A stretch of 64,000 bases of DNA from positions 62,001-126,000 of the forward strand of contig NZ_AUBP01000011.1 in the NCBI RefSeq assembly GCF_000429305.1. Reading direction: 5' to 3'. The notes beneath the pieces are model-generated. The model saw only the letters and a list, made by a program, of their open reading frames with translations. It had not been told where the DNA came from and did no database searches. How positions within the stretch are numbered: the first letter of the stretch is position 1; the number at the start of each line of letters is the position of its first letter. The DNA is from Desulfovibrio inopinatus DSM 10711. Its GTDB lineage: Bacteria; Desulfobacterota; Desulfovibrionia; Desulfovibrionales; Desulfovibrionaceae. Of this stretch, positions 18,685-27,359 are shown piece by piece. The position numbers were made by a program, and so were the translations under genes.

Positions 18685-19416
18685 ATGTCCGGTATGATCG
18701 TGCGCCGCTTCCCCACCCCGGAAGAAGCCCAAGCTCGGGCTGCACAATATCTTCGAGAATGCGCTGACGAAAGCATCGCTGCTCGAGGACGTTTTATGTG
18801 TATCCTCACGGGGGGATCGTCGGTCAATAATGTATATGAAACACTGGCTTCAGGTGATCCAGGAAAAAATTTTCCCTGGGAGAAAACCCACATTTTTTTT
18901 TCCGATGAACGCATGGTCACTCCAAGCGATACATTAAGCAATCACGCTTTAGTCCGCGAACGCCTCCTCAACCGTGTTCCTTTACCCCAATCGCATATTC
19001 ATATCATCCGTGGCGATACTATTCCCCCGGAAAACGCTGCTCAAACATATGAAAATGAAATGCGCACAGCGTTCCCCGACGTTGCTCCAGGAAAATTTCC
19101 TTGCTTCGATTTTTGTCTGCTCGGCATGGGGCCGGACGGACATGTAGCCTCTCTGTTCCCCGGACAAAGCTCGCTTGACGAAACGTCAGCCTGGGCGGTC
19201 TACGTCCCTGTCGCCGGGCATACACCGCTCGTGGCTCGAACAAGTCTGACGCTGCCTGTACTCAACGCGAGCCGCACCGTCCTCTTTCTCGCGTTTGGTG
19301 AAGCCAAAAAAACTCTTATTGAGCGCATTACCACCAATCCACACGAAGCTGCGCAAGATTACCCGGCTGCCCGAATCTCACCCGCTGGTACTCTTTACTG
19401 GTTTGTTAATACATAA
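18685..19416 (+). CDS. pgl: 6-phosphogluconolactonase
   Basis: 243 residues of the Pgl/SOL/NagB-like family. Motifs: ILTGGSSVNNVYETLA near residue 43, FFSDERMVTPSDTLSNHALV (substrate pocket) near 72, and LLGMGPDGHVASLFPG near 150 (the lactonase signature with its His). The enzyme hydrolyses 6-phosphogluconolactone in the oxidative pentose phosphate pathway. The start ATG has AAGGAG 8 nt upstream. It precedes the glutamate dehydrogenase gene by 14 nt and probably shares its transcript. No glucose-6-phosphate dehydrogenase gene lies nearby. Confidence 0.9.
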   Translation: MSGMIVRRFPTPEEAQARAAQYLRECADESIAARGRFMCILTGGSSVNNVYETLASGDPGKNFPWEKTHIFFSDERMVTPSDTLSNHALVRERLLNRVPLPQSHIHIIRGDTIPPENAAQTYENEMRTAFPDVAPGKFPCFDFCLLGMGPDGHVASLFPGQSSLDETSAWAVYVPVAGHTPLVARTSLTLPVLNASRTVLFLAFGEAKKTLIERITTNPHEAAQDYPAARISPAGTLYWFVNT

Positions 19417-19430
19417 AAAGGGATGCGCCT

Positions 19431-22406
19431 ATGTCTGCACTGTCCGAGTCTGAACGCCGTCTTGTCATCGATGAACTGGGAAGACAACTCGATAGTCATG
19501 CCGATCGACTTGCCCCCTGGTTCTTCGATAACCTTCCAGAATATTATTTCCGTACACACACCCTTGAAGAGCAAGTGGAACATTTACGCTCGCTCATCTC
19601 CGGTCAAGTCACCCGCGAAGGCCGCACCGTAGCCATCCGCAACCCTGAACAAACCAAAGTGACCTATCTCGCACCGGGAGAGGACATCGACGGATTTCTC
19701 GGACGACTCAAAGACATTGCACGCTCGCATGTTATTTCGGCAGCTATGTACGAGAGTTTTGATTCATCCTTACGCCTTGATGATTTCACAATTGAAGATG
19801 CAAACCCAGCTCTCCCCAATGATGAAAAGATCCAACACGATACGGCCGAAGCGATTGAGGAAGGTGTTGTTCGCCAAGCCGATAAAGATGAATTCATCGC
19901 TTTTTTGCGCCGTGCTCCGGCTCAATATGTCGAGAAATTCGACCCCATCCGTGCAGCCAGGCATTTCGATATCGAACGAACCCAATGTCGATGCGAAGAC
20001 GTCCATGTTACCTTGACCCCTATCGAGAACGAAAAAGAATCACGCATTATTTGTGCTATGGCCAACCCTCCACGGACAGGACTTCTCGGTCGCGCCGTTC
20101 GCCTGCTTGTGCGTGCCGGGTTACATATTCATAGAGGTTATCTCGATATTTTTCGCGAAGATGGCGTTCCGGTTTTCGGTGTTCTCAGTTTTTATGTGAC
20201 ACTCAACGGTCAACCACTTTACGAGGCGGACCATGTCTGGAGATCAATAAAAGATCAGCTTCCGCTTATAAAATGGCTTGCGCCCCATGATCTGCAATGG
20301 TTTGCCGACCACCGGAGATGGAATATCAAAAAAGTTGCCCTTCTCCAGGCTGCCTGTGAATTTGCCCATCAGTTTCTTATCAAAACCAATTTGTATGCCT
20401 TTACCTCGGACAATATCGTACGCTCACTCTTGGCACACCCCGATGAGACCGACCTTGTCATACAATATTTTTATTCCCGATTTGATCCGAAAGTATTCAA
20501 AATCACGCCATTGGGGACGGATCGAAGTCGCGAAATCTACGATAAAGCCAAGGCGGCCACGGACTGCATTGATGATGATGTCGCACGTGAAGTACTGTAT
20601 CAAATTCTTCACTTCTTTAAATTCACCCTCCGGACAAACTACTTTCTCCCGTCGCGCTACGGGCTGAGTTTCCGTTTATCTTCAGATTATCTTGCGGATA
20701 TTCCAGAAAAAGATCGACCATACGGATTCTTCTTTTTCCATGGGCCGTTATCGCAGGGATTTCACGTTCGCTATCGAGAAACCTCTCGTGGAGGCGTTCG
20801 TATTGTTCCCACCCGTACTCAAGAACAATTTGAAGTTGAATCCAATCGCGTGTTCACCGAAGTCACAAACTTGGCACGAGCGCAACAATATAAAAACAAG
20901 GATATCCCTGAAGGCGGAGCCAAAGCGGTCATTTTACTTGGACCAGGCGGCGAATGTGGATTGGCCTTTAAAAGCATGGTCGATTCTCTTCTCGACATCA
21001 TTTTACCCGATGAAGACAGCCCAGCCTTGCCCGATCTTGTCGACTATCTCGGGCAGCAGGAACTTATCTATCTGGGACCAGATGAAAATATTGACCCCGA
21101 ACATATTGTATGGGCTGTAGAACGCGCCAAAATGCGCGGTTACCCCTACCCACAGGCGTTCATGAGTTCAAAGCCCAAAGCGGGCATCAATCACAAGCAA
21201 TATGGCGTCACGAGTCTCGGCGTTGTCGTGTTTGCCGAAGAGATATTGCGCCATCTCGGCATCGATCCTCGCAGCATGCCGTTTACAGTCAAACTGACTG
21301 GAGGACCGGCCGGAGATGTTGCCGGGAATGCTGTACGCATTCTCCATAATGAGTACGGCGAAAATGCCGTCATCGTCTCCATGTCGGATGGTCATGGGGC
21401 AGCCTTTGATCCGCAAGGCCTCGACCACAACGAGTTGTTGCGTCTAGTCAGTGAAGAAAAGAGCATCGACTCGTTCAACCCTGCTCTCCTCAGCGGAAAA
21501 GAGGCATTTGTTGTATCGACTGCTGATCCCAATGCCCCGAACCATCGCGAAAATGTGCGCATTCGAAATATGTTGCACAACACGGTCAAGGCCGACCTGT
21601 TTATCCCGGCAGGAGGTAGACCCGATACCATCAATACGCGCAATTGGCGCAATTTTCTTGATGCCGAAGGACTTCCGACCGCTCGAGCTATTGTTGAGGG
21701 AGCAAACATTTTCATCACGGCCGAAGCACGGGCCTTCCTCCAGGAGGAAGGCGTTCTCATTGTTCATGGTGCGTCTGCCAATAAAACCGGCGTTATCTGT
21801 TCCTCCTATGAAATCCTCGGGGGACTCGTCATGACGGAAGACGAGTTCCTGGCTATAAAAGATTGTTATGTCACGGATGTTCTCGACATTTTGCGTCTTC
21901 GTGCATCCAATGAAGCGAAGCTTATGCTCCGCGAACGAAAAGCGGCAGGGGGAAACAAGCCGTTAACAGAAATAAGCTTAGCCCTAGCTCGGGAAATGAA
22001 TCGTCTTGCCGATTCATTGTTGAACACCCTGGTAGAAAACACGCCCGACATCGCCAACGATCCCATTTTATCTCGTCTCTACACGACGTATTGCCCCACG
22101 TGTCTTGTCGAGGCACACAAGGATCGTCTTTTTACCCACGTCCCTCAGCGTTATATTTATGCTCTTATTGCAGCCCATGCCGCCTCAACTATTGTCTACG
22201 CTGAAGGGGTAGGCTGGTTCGATGCACTCAGCAAATTGCGCGATCCCTTCCAGGTTATTCGCGCCTATTTTGAAGAAAAGGACAAACTCAATGTCTTGAC
22301 GCACCATCTGTCGTGTTCTGATACGAAGGAAGCCGCAGAAGCCAGGCGTATTCTGGAACGATCAGGCCGCAAACTCTTGACCATGGAATCTCTTGATCTG
22401 GCGTAA
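19431..22406 (+). CDS. NAD-dependent glutamate dehydrogenase (large type)
   Basis: 991 residues, much longer than the 450-residue hexameric enzymes but shorter than the 1600-residue proteobacterial type. The catalytic core lies in the second half: ETSRGGVRIVPTRTQEQFEVE near 450, PEGGAKAVILLGPGG (catalytic Lys region), then the Rossmann dinucleotide region KLTGGPAGDVAGNAVRIL near 620 and IVEGANIFITAEAR near 750. The roughly 400-residue N-terminal part is the regulatory portion of the large GDH family. The reaction is oxidative deamination of glutamate to 2-oxoglutarate with NAD. Confidence 0.85.
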   Translation: MSALSESERRLVIDELGRQLDSHADRLAPWFFDNLPEYYFRTHTLEEQVEHLRSLISGQVTREGRTVAIRNPEQTKVTYLAPGEDIDGFLGRLKDIARSHVISAAMYESFDSSLRLDDFTIEDANPALPNDEKIQHDTAEAIEEGVVRQADKDEFIAFLRRAPAQYVEKFDPIRAARHFDIERTQCRCEDVHVTLTPIENEKESRIICAMANPPRTGLLGRAVRLLVRAGLHIHRGYLDIFREDGVPVFGVLSFYVTLNGQPLYEADHVWRSIKDQLPLIKWLAPHDLQWFADHRRWNIKKVALLQAACEFAHQFLIKTNLYAFTSDNIVRSLLAHPDETDLVIQYFYSRFDPKVFKITPLGTDRSREIYDKAKAATDCIDDDVAREVLYQILHFFKFTLRTNYFLPSRYGLSFRLSSDYLADIPEKDRPYGFFFFHGPLSQGFHVRYRETSRGGVRIVPTRTQEQFEVESNRVFTEVTNLARAQQYKNKDIPEGGAKAVILLGPGGECGLAFKSMVDSLLDIILPDEDSPALPDLVDYLGQQELIYLGPDENIDPEHIVWAVERAKMRGYPYPQAFMSSKPKAGINHKQYGVTSLGVVVFAEEILRHLGIDPRSMPFTVKLTGGPAGDVAGNAVRILHNEYGENAVIVSMSDGHGAAFDPQGLDHNELLRLVSEEKSIDSFNPALLSGKEAFVVSTADPNAPNHRENVRIRNMLHNTVKADLFIPAGGRPDTINTRNWRNFLDAEGLPTARAIVEGANIFITAEARAFLQEEGVLIVHGASANKTGVICSSYEILGGLVMTEDEFLAIKDCYVTDVLDILRLRASNEAKLMLRERKAAGGNKPLTEISLALAREMNRLADSLLNTLVENTPDIANDPILSRLYTTYCPTCLVEAHKDRLFTHVPQRYIYALIAAHAASTIVYAEGVGWFDALSKLRDPFQVIRAYFEEKDKLNVLTHHLSCSDTKEAAEARRILERSGRKLLTMESLDLA

Positions 22407-22439
22407 ACCTTTCACATCCTTGTACCGAAGGCACTTTGT

Positions 22440-23948
22440 ATGAATGACAACACCGCGTATTCCCAACTTGTTACGCTTTTTGCGGAAGTCAGTCGCCTGG
22501 AATCCGCTCTCGAACTTCTCGACTGGGATAGCCAAACCAAAATGCCGTCGAAAGGCGGTCCGTATCGAGCTGAACAGATTGAAATTTTAACACGAATTAT
22601 TCACCAACGCCGAACCGATCCATCAATTGGCCGTCTTCTCAGCCAAGCTGAAGATCATGCATCGTCGACGGAACACAGCGACGTCATCATGACAAACTTA
22701 CATCGTTGGCGGCAGGATTATGAACGAGAAGTGAAAGTCCCTGCGGAACTCGCTTCAAAACTTGCCGAAACAGCAGCACGCGCCAAAGATGCCTGGCTTG
22801 AAGCGCGGAAAGAAAATAGCTTTGCGATATTTGAACCACTCTTTCGCGAGATCCTTGACCTGACGCTGACGAAAGCCGAAGCTTTAGGGTATGAAGAGGA
22901 ACCGTATGACGCCCTCCTCGACGCCTACGAGCCCGGAAGCCGAACCCGTGATGTTGCCCACCTCTTCTCCAGACTTCGTGAAGACTTGACGGAACTCTTT
23001 CAAGACATCGTGAAGAAACGTGACACGGCGGAGGCGTGCCCGATCTTGCCCCCCGGCCCATATGGAGTAGCAGAGCAATCTGCATTTATTCAAGATATTG
23101 CCACCGCGCTCGGCTATAATTTTCAAAGCGGACGCATGGATGAGTCGGCTCACCCCTTTTCCATACAACTCTCTCCCGGTGATGTGCGTATTACCATCGC
23201 TCATGATGAATCCGACTTCACAAAAGCACTCCTGGCCGGCATCCATGAAACTGGTCATGCGCTCTATTCTTTAGGATTACCCGCTGAACACTTCGGCACT
23301 CCTATGGGGCAATATGTCTCTCTGGGGGTGCATGAGTCCCAATCGCGCCTTTTTGAAAATTTCATTGGTCGCAGCCTACCGTTTTGGGAATTTGCCCTTC
23401 CTATTGCCAGGCAATACTTTCCACAACTTGCGGCATTCACCCCACACGATATGGCACGCTATGTCAGCCATGTTTGTCCGGACTGCATTCGGGTTCATGC
23501 CGATGAGCTTACATACAACATGCACATCATGGTTCGTTTCGAAATCGAACTTGGTCTGACGCGGCGCGAACTCAACGTCAAAGATGTGCCTGCAGCGTGG
23601 AACGAACGTATGCAGGAATTTCTTAATATCACCCCCCCCAGCGATAGTGACGGCGCACTGCAGGATATCCACTGGTCCCTTGGGGCTATTGGGTATTTTC
23701 CGACATACACGCTAGGGAATGTCTATGCTGCGCAGCTCTATAATGCACTGATCAAAGACCTCGGTGCACAGGATGAGCATTTTCGAGCTGGAGATTTCAA
23801 ACCGTTTCTCGATTGGAACCGTCGGTTTGTTCATTCCAAAGGACGCCAGTTCGATCCTCCCGAACTGATATCGCAGGCAACAGGTGAATTGCCGAATGCC
23901 CAATACCTCGTCGACGCATTGAAGCAAAAAATGGCCCTATTACTCTAA
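22440..23948 (+). CDS. M32 family metallocarboxypeptidase
   Basis: 502 residues. Zinc motif HETGH (GIHETGHALYSLGLP, about residue 270) with the downstream family signature GVHESQSRLFENFIGRS (about 300) that provides the third ligand. The N-terminal DWDSQTKMP stretch and C-terminal DIHWSLGAIGYFPTYTLGN are also M32 hallmarks. It is a cytoplasmic thermostable-carboxypeptidase-1-like enzyme of about the usual length (about 500). The gene follows the dehydrogenase by 33 nt and is closed by a strong bidirectional terminator. Confidence 0.92.
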   Translation: MNDNTAYSQLVTLFAEVSRLESALELLDWDSQTKMPSKGGPYRAEQIEILTRIIHQRRTDPSIGRLLSQAEDHASSTEHSDVIMTNLHRWRQDYEREVKVPAELASKLAETAARAKDAWLEARKENSFAIFEPLFREILDLTLTKAEALGYEEEPYDALLDAYEPGSRTRDVAHLFSRLREDLTELFQDIVKKRDTAEACPILPPGPYGVAEQSAFIQDIATALGYNFQSGRMDESAHPFSIQLSPGDVRITIAHDESDFTKALLAGIHETGHALYSLGLPAEHFGTPMGQYVSLGVHESQSRLFENFIGRSLPFWEFALPIARQYFPQLAAFTPHDMARYVSHVCPDCIRVHADELTYNMHIMVRFEIELGLTRRELNVKDVPAAWNERMQEFLNITPPSDSDGALQDIHWSLGAIGYFPTYTLGNVYAAQLYNALIKDLGAQDEHFRAGDFKPFLDWNRRFVHSKGRQFDPPELISQATGELPNAQYLVDALKQKMALLL

Positions 23949-23962
23949 ACAGACCCAAATCG

Positions 23963-24007
23963 ACAAAACGGGCGCGCGAAGAACAGCTCTTCACGCGCCC
24001 GTTTTGT
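23963..24007. terminator. Bidirectional terminator between M32 peptidase and response regulator
   Basis: Long stem: acaaaacgggcgcg (23963-23976) pairs with 23994-24007, with near-perfect continuation inside (gaag/cttc). The A-run on the left and T-run on the right mean it can act for both convergent genes. Confidence 0.85.
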
Positions 24008-24031
24008 ACGCTGTTCCGAAATCAATCCAGC

Positions 24032-25552
24032 TTATGTGTTCTCCGATTCGATAATAGTTAAATCTTTAGCGAACATTTTGAGATGGGCAAGAAGTTCGTA
24101 TTCACGACCTTGCTTAAAAACCAACGTGTCGGGATAGAGACTGGCAAACCGCTCGTTTTCTCCAAGAAGAAGAACTCCACTACGAATAAGTCGAAAGAGT
24201 TCTTTTTTATCCTGCGGTACGATATCCTTCGCCATATATACTTCAAGCGCGCTACATATCGCATCGATTGCCGGGCCGAGCATGTCATGATCGAGCATTG
24301 TCTTAAACATCTGCATGATCTTCCGAGCCGTCCCAATAGCTACAGCCGGCACATCCAAAACCGGAGTATCTTTTACAGACCTCGATGAGGCATCCCCCCA
24401 AACGGTGCGTTCTGAAGAAGGAACCTCAACTTTGGCGACGTCATCAGTATGACCGGAACGAACGAGATGATGCAGATGTTCCAAGTAGGGTTGAGAGAGT
24501 TCCATGCCTTTGGCAAAATAAAGCATCCCGTTTCTTCCCCTCACATCTTGGGCGAGTATCGCTCCGGGAAGGATGTCTTTAACAGGTCTCTTCTGTATTT
24601 TCGGGTTCGGTGTCGATGCAAGAATACTTGCGAAGGCTTCAAGCACTTCCGGGTCATAATGCTCTTTGTGCTCCATTAGCTGCACCAGTGCATTTTCTTC
24701 AGAACTCCCGGAAAGAATAAGACTATCATAATCTAAAGCAATTTTAAGAATGCGCGCTCCAAGAGGAATGGCTTGTCCGGTAACATTCTTTTCAGACATC
24801 CTTTCACCGGAAAATGACGTATTCTGATACGCCACCATTTCGGCCACTTCTTGAAGTCGCGGAATATTGACAACAAGTTCACGAGCTAAAACTGGATGCA
24901 TGGCGAACAGGCGCTGTTCTTCACTACTGACAACGTCTCCCCGATAACTCATACCAAGAGTATCTTGCGGAAGCATGACACAGCCAATCTGACTCAACAT
25001 GGCTGCCAGCTCGAATCGCCACAAGTGGTCAGCTCCCAGAATTTTGGCTGTTGCCACAACATTCTTTTTAATTCGTGAAGCCCGGCCAAAGGCTTCGGGA
25101 TTTACCAACCCCAAAAGCTGGGTAATCATTTTAATGATGCCGCCGAGTGTCCCGCGTAACAATTCTTTTTCCGCTGTTATGAGCCGATATTGTTCTAAGC
25201 CGGCTTTTACGGTCTCCATCACGATATCGCTGGACGCTGGCTTGATGAGAAAGCGAAAAACATGTCCTTTGTTGACCGCTTCCATCGCCGATTGCACATC
25301 GGCATTACCAGTGAACATAATACGGACACTCAAAGGTTGAGAGCGGCGTAACCGTTCAAAAAATTCGATGCCGTCCATATCGGGCATGCTTAAATCCGAT
25401 ACGATGACGGCAAACGGTCCCTTTGATGCGATGCATTGAAGCGCCTCATGAGCGCCAATTGCAATTTCGACATCAAATTTTTTCCGTAAGTTCCTTTGTA
25501 TCGCCTTCAGTACTCGGGGCTCATCATCAACAAACAAAATCTTTTCTTTCAC
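24032..25552 (-). CDS. Response regulator with degenerate HD domain
   Basis: 506 residues from a GTG at 25552 (GGAGG 6 nt upstream). The receiver domain (about 1-125) is intact: FVDDEP acidic pocket, SDLSMPDMDG phospho-Asp, MFTGN Thr and FLIKPAS Lys. Residues about 150-330 align in pattern with HD-GYP/HDOD regulators (LAAMLSQIGCVMLPQ, MHPVLARELVVNIP), but the His-Asp metal ligands are replaced (SQ instead of HD) and no GYP is seen. I therefore expect no cyclic-di-GMP phosphodiesterase activity. The C-terminal 180 residues are unassigned. Stands alone on its strand; the partner kinase is unknown. Confidence 0.8.
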   Translation of the reverse strand: MKEKILFVDDEPRVLKAIQRNLRKKFDVEIAIGAHEALQCIASKGPFAVIVSDLSMPDMDGIEFFERLRRSQPLSVRIMFTGNADVQSAMEAVNKGHVFRFLIKPASSDIVMETVKAGLEQYRLITAEKELLRGTLGGIIKMITQLLGLVNPEAFGRASRIKKNVVATAKILGADHLWRFELAAMLSQIGCVMLPQDTLGMSYRGDVVSSEEQRLFAMHPVLARELVVNIPRLQEVAEMVAYQNTSFSGERMSEKNVTGQAIPLGARILKIALDYDSLILSGSSEENALVQLMEHKEHYDPEVLEAFASILASTPNPKIQKRPVKDILPGAILAQDVRGRNGMLYFAKGMELSQPYLEHLHHLVRSGHTDDVAKVEVPSSERTVWGDASSRSVKDTPVLDVPAVAIGTARKIMQMFKTMLDHDMLGPAIDAICSALEVYMAKDIVPQDKKELFRLIRSGVLLLGENERFASLYPDTLVFKQGREYELLAHLKMFAKDLTIIESENT

Positions 25553-25734
25553 CTTCGACCTCCACAACCCAAGGACCAACACAAGCGTCATACAAAGAAA
25601 TTGGGACACCGGCTCTCTTCAATCGAACTAGCGTGCTTTTTCCGTAAATTCAAGGCAGCAACGCCATTTTCAAAACGGATGCTTTCACGTAGGTTGCCGC
25701 GATATTTATTTTCTCATCGACGGAGACATTTCTC

Positions 25735-26592
25735 ATGAACAATACTGCACGCTTGCTTATCACCTGTCCCGACCGACCAGGCATTGTCTCGGCCGTGACG
25801 ACATTTCTCTATTCCCATAATGCCAATATCAACGACCTGGATCAGCATTCCACCGACCCTGAAGGTGGAACATTCTTTATGCGGCTCGAATTTCAAACGC
25901 CGCATCTCAATGTATCGAAAGAATCTCTTGAGGAATCTTTCGGAAACGTCGTGGCCGACCGGTTTGATATGGACTGGCAAATCTCCTATGCCAGCGAGCC
26001 CAAGCGAACCGCTGTGCTTGTTTCCAAGCATGATCATGCACTTTTAGAAATCTTGTGGCGGGTCCAACGCGGCGATCTCAAATGCAACTTAACCCAAGTC
26101 ATAAGTAATCACTCTGACCTTGAAGCTGAAGTGACAGCATTCGGTATCCCTTTTCATCACGTCCCGGTTGATAAAGATAACCGCGAAGCCTCTGAAGACG
26201 CCATACTGAAGTTATTAGGGGACGACACAGACCTTGTAATTCTAGCGCGATATATGCAAATTCTTACCGCTCGCTTCATCTCTCCTTTTCCCAACCGGAT
26301 TATTAATATCCACCACTCCTTTTTGCCAGCGTTTGTTGGTGCGAATCCCTATGCGAGAGCATACGATAAAGGGGTGAAACTCATCGGTGCAACGGCGCAC
26401 TATGTCACGGAAGAACTCGACGAAGGCCCTATCATTGAGCAAGATGTGGCCCGAGTGACCCACCGGAGAAATGTGGACAATCTGAAAAACCTTGGATCGG
26501 ATCTCGAACGAACCGTCCTTGCACGCGCTGTCAAATGGCACTTGGAAGACCGCATTCTTGTGCATGGAAATAAAACGGTCGTTTTTACTTAA
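25735..26592 (+). CDS. purU: Formyltetrahydrofolate deformylase
   Basis: 285 residues: N-terminal ACT domain (about 5-85, [15 protein letters not shown]) and C-terminal formyltransferase-like domain (about 90-285). Catalytic features are the conserved [16 protein letters not shown] with active-site His, and the Asp in the [16 protein letters not shown] loop. It hydrolyses 10-formyl-THF to formate and THF, feeding formate for purine synthesis and balancing one-carbon pools; the ACT domain senses Met/Gly in E. coli. Single-gene unit. Confidence 0.95.
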   Translation: MNNTARLLITCPDRPGIVSAVTTFLYSHNANINDLDQHSTDPEGGTFFMRLEFQTPHLNVSKESLEESFGNVVADRFDMDWQISYASEPKRTAVLVSKHDHALLEILWRVQRGDLKCNLTQVISNHSDLEAEVTAFGIPFHHVPVDKDNREASEDAILKLLGDDTDLVILARYMQILTARFISPFPNRIINIHHSFLPAFVGANPYARAYDKGVKLIGATAHYVTEELDEGPIIEQDVARVTHRRNVDNLKNLGSDLERTVLARAVKWHLEDRILVHGNKTVVFT

Positions 26593-26689
26593 GTTCGTCG
26601 AAGCTTTCTCGACTGAAACGCTTCTTTAGGACCTGAGGACGCTGCTGATTTCGAAGATTTCGTTAAAACGCATTCTAGAATTGCTCTCC

Positions 26690-26727
26690 AACAAGGAAAG
26701 ACGCTGATGACGACGTCTTTCCTTGTT
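26690..26727 (+). terminator. Strong hairpin after purU
   Basis: A 14-bp perfect stem (aacaaggaaagacg at 26690-26703 with 26714-26727) and a 10-nt loop, followed by a pyrimidine-rich but not pure U tract. It lies about 100 nt past the purU stop. It is the only structure I see between 26593 and the promoter candidate near 26850; the rest of this stretch is AT-rich and codes for nothing I can support. Confidence 0.6.
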
Positions 26728-26846
26728 CTCTCCTCCCGCAACGCAATCATACCAAAGACAATGCCGCCAAGCATAAAAAGAATTTATTGTTTTTGTTCTT
26801 TCTTGTATGATTTATCGTTCAGTGCTTTTGTCATTTTTTCTTACTC

Positions 26847-26874
26847 TTGAGATTACCTCAGCAAACGTTACACT
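26847..26874 (+). promoter_or_regulatory. Candidate sigma-70 promoter of the partner-switch/exopolysaccharide unit
   Basis: TTGAGA (26847-26852), a 16-nt spacer and TACACT (26869-26874), about 115 nt upstream of the first gene. The region is AT-rich and holds other weak matches (a TATACT near 26934), so this assignment is tentative. Confidence 0.3.
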
Positions 26875-26990
26875 GTAATGAGTCAACTTTGAAACCTTAC
26901 CTCAAGGCATAGAAAAAAATATTTTTCTTGTGTATACTGTATTCTCTATTAATTTTTTCTCTCATACAGTCCTGCATTTGGGAAATTTTC

Positions 26991-27359
26991 ATGACAGAAT
27001 ACTCCATATCTTCACAAGAAGAGAAAGTCCCCTGCATTCATGTCAACCATCGGGGAATTATTACCGATGTTAATCCCGCGTTTTGCACAACATTTCATTG
27101 GAACGCCGAAGATCTCCTCGGCGCTTCATTGACAACCATTATTCCGGAAAAACTGCGGGACGCGCACCACCTTGGATTTTCTCGCTACCTGGAAACACAA
27201 ATTCCTACCTTACTCGGAGAGAGTCTTGCGTTGGATATCAAGGCCGGAGACGGTCATATTCTCGCTGCAATACATCGCATAGAGCGAGAGCCTGATTCTT
27301 TCCCTCCGCGTTTTGTTGCGTATATTACGCCCTTATCGGAGAAGGAATCACTCGCGTGA
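26991..27359 (+). CDS. Single PAS-domain protein
   Basis: 122 residues from the ATG at 26991; an upstream in-frame extension to 26928 is hydrophobic AT-rich leader and has no ribosome site. One PAS fold (about 12-115): HVNHRGIITDVNPAFCTTFH, then EDLLGASLTTIIPEKLRDAH. No output domain, so it is likely a sensory or adaptor subunit. Its stop overlaps the GTG start of the PP2C phosphatase gene, pointing to stoichiometric synthesis and probable physical partnership. First gene of the long plus-strand unit. Confidence 0.7.
   Translation: MTEYSISSQEEKVPCIHVNHRGIITDVNPAFCTTFHWNAEDLLGASLTTIIPEKLRDAHHLGFSRYLETQIPTLLGESLALDIKAGDGHILAAIHRIEREPDSFPPRFVAYITPLSEKESLA

Noticed and set aside
24032-25552. Active HD-GYP cyclic-di-GMP phosphodiesterase
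   Set aside because: Key His-Asp and GYP residues are absent.
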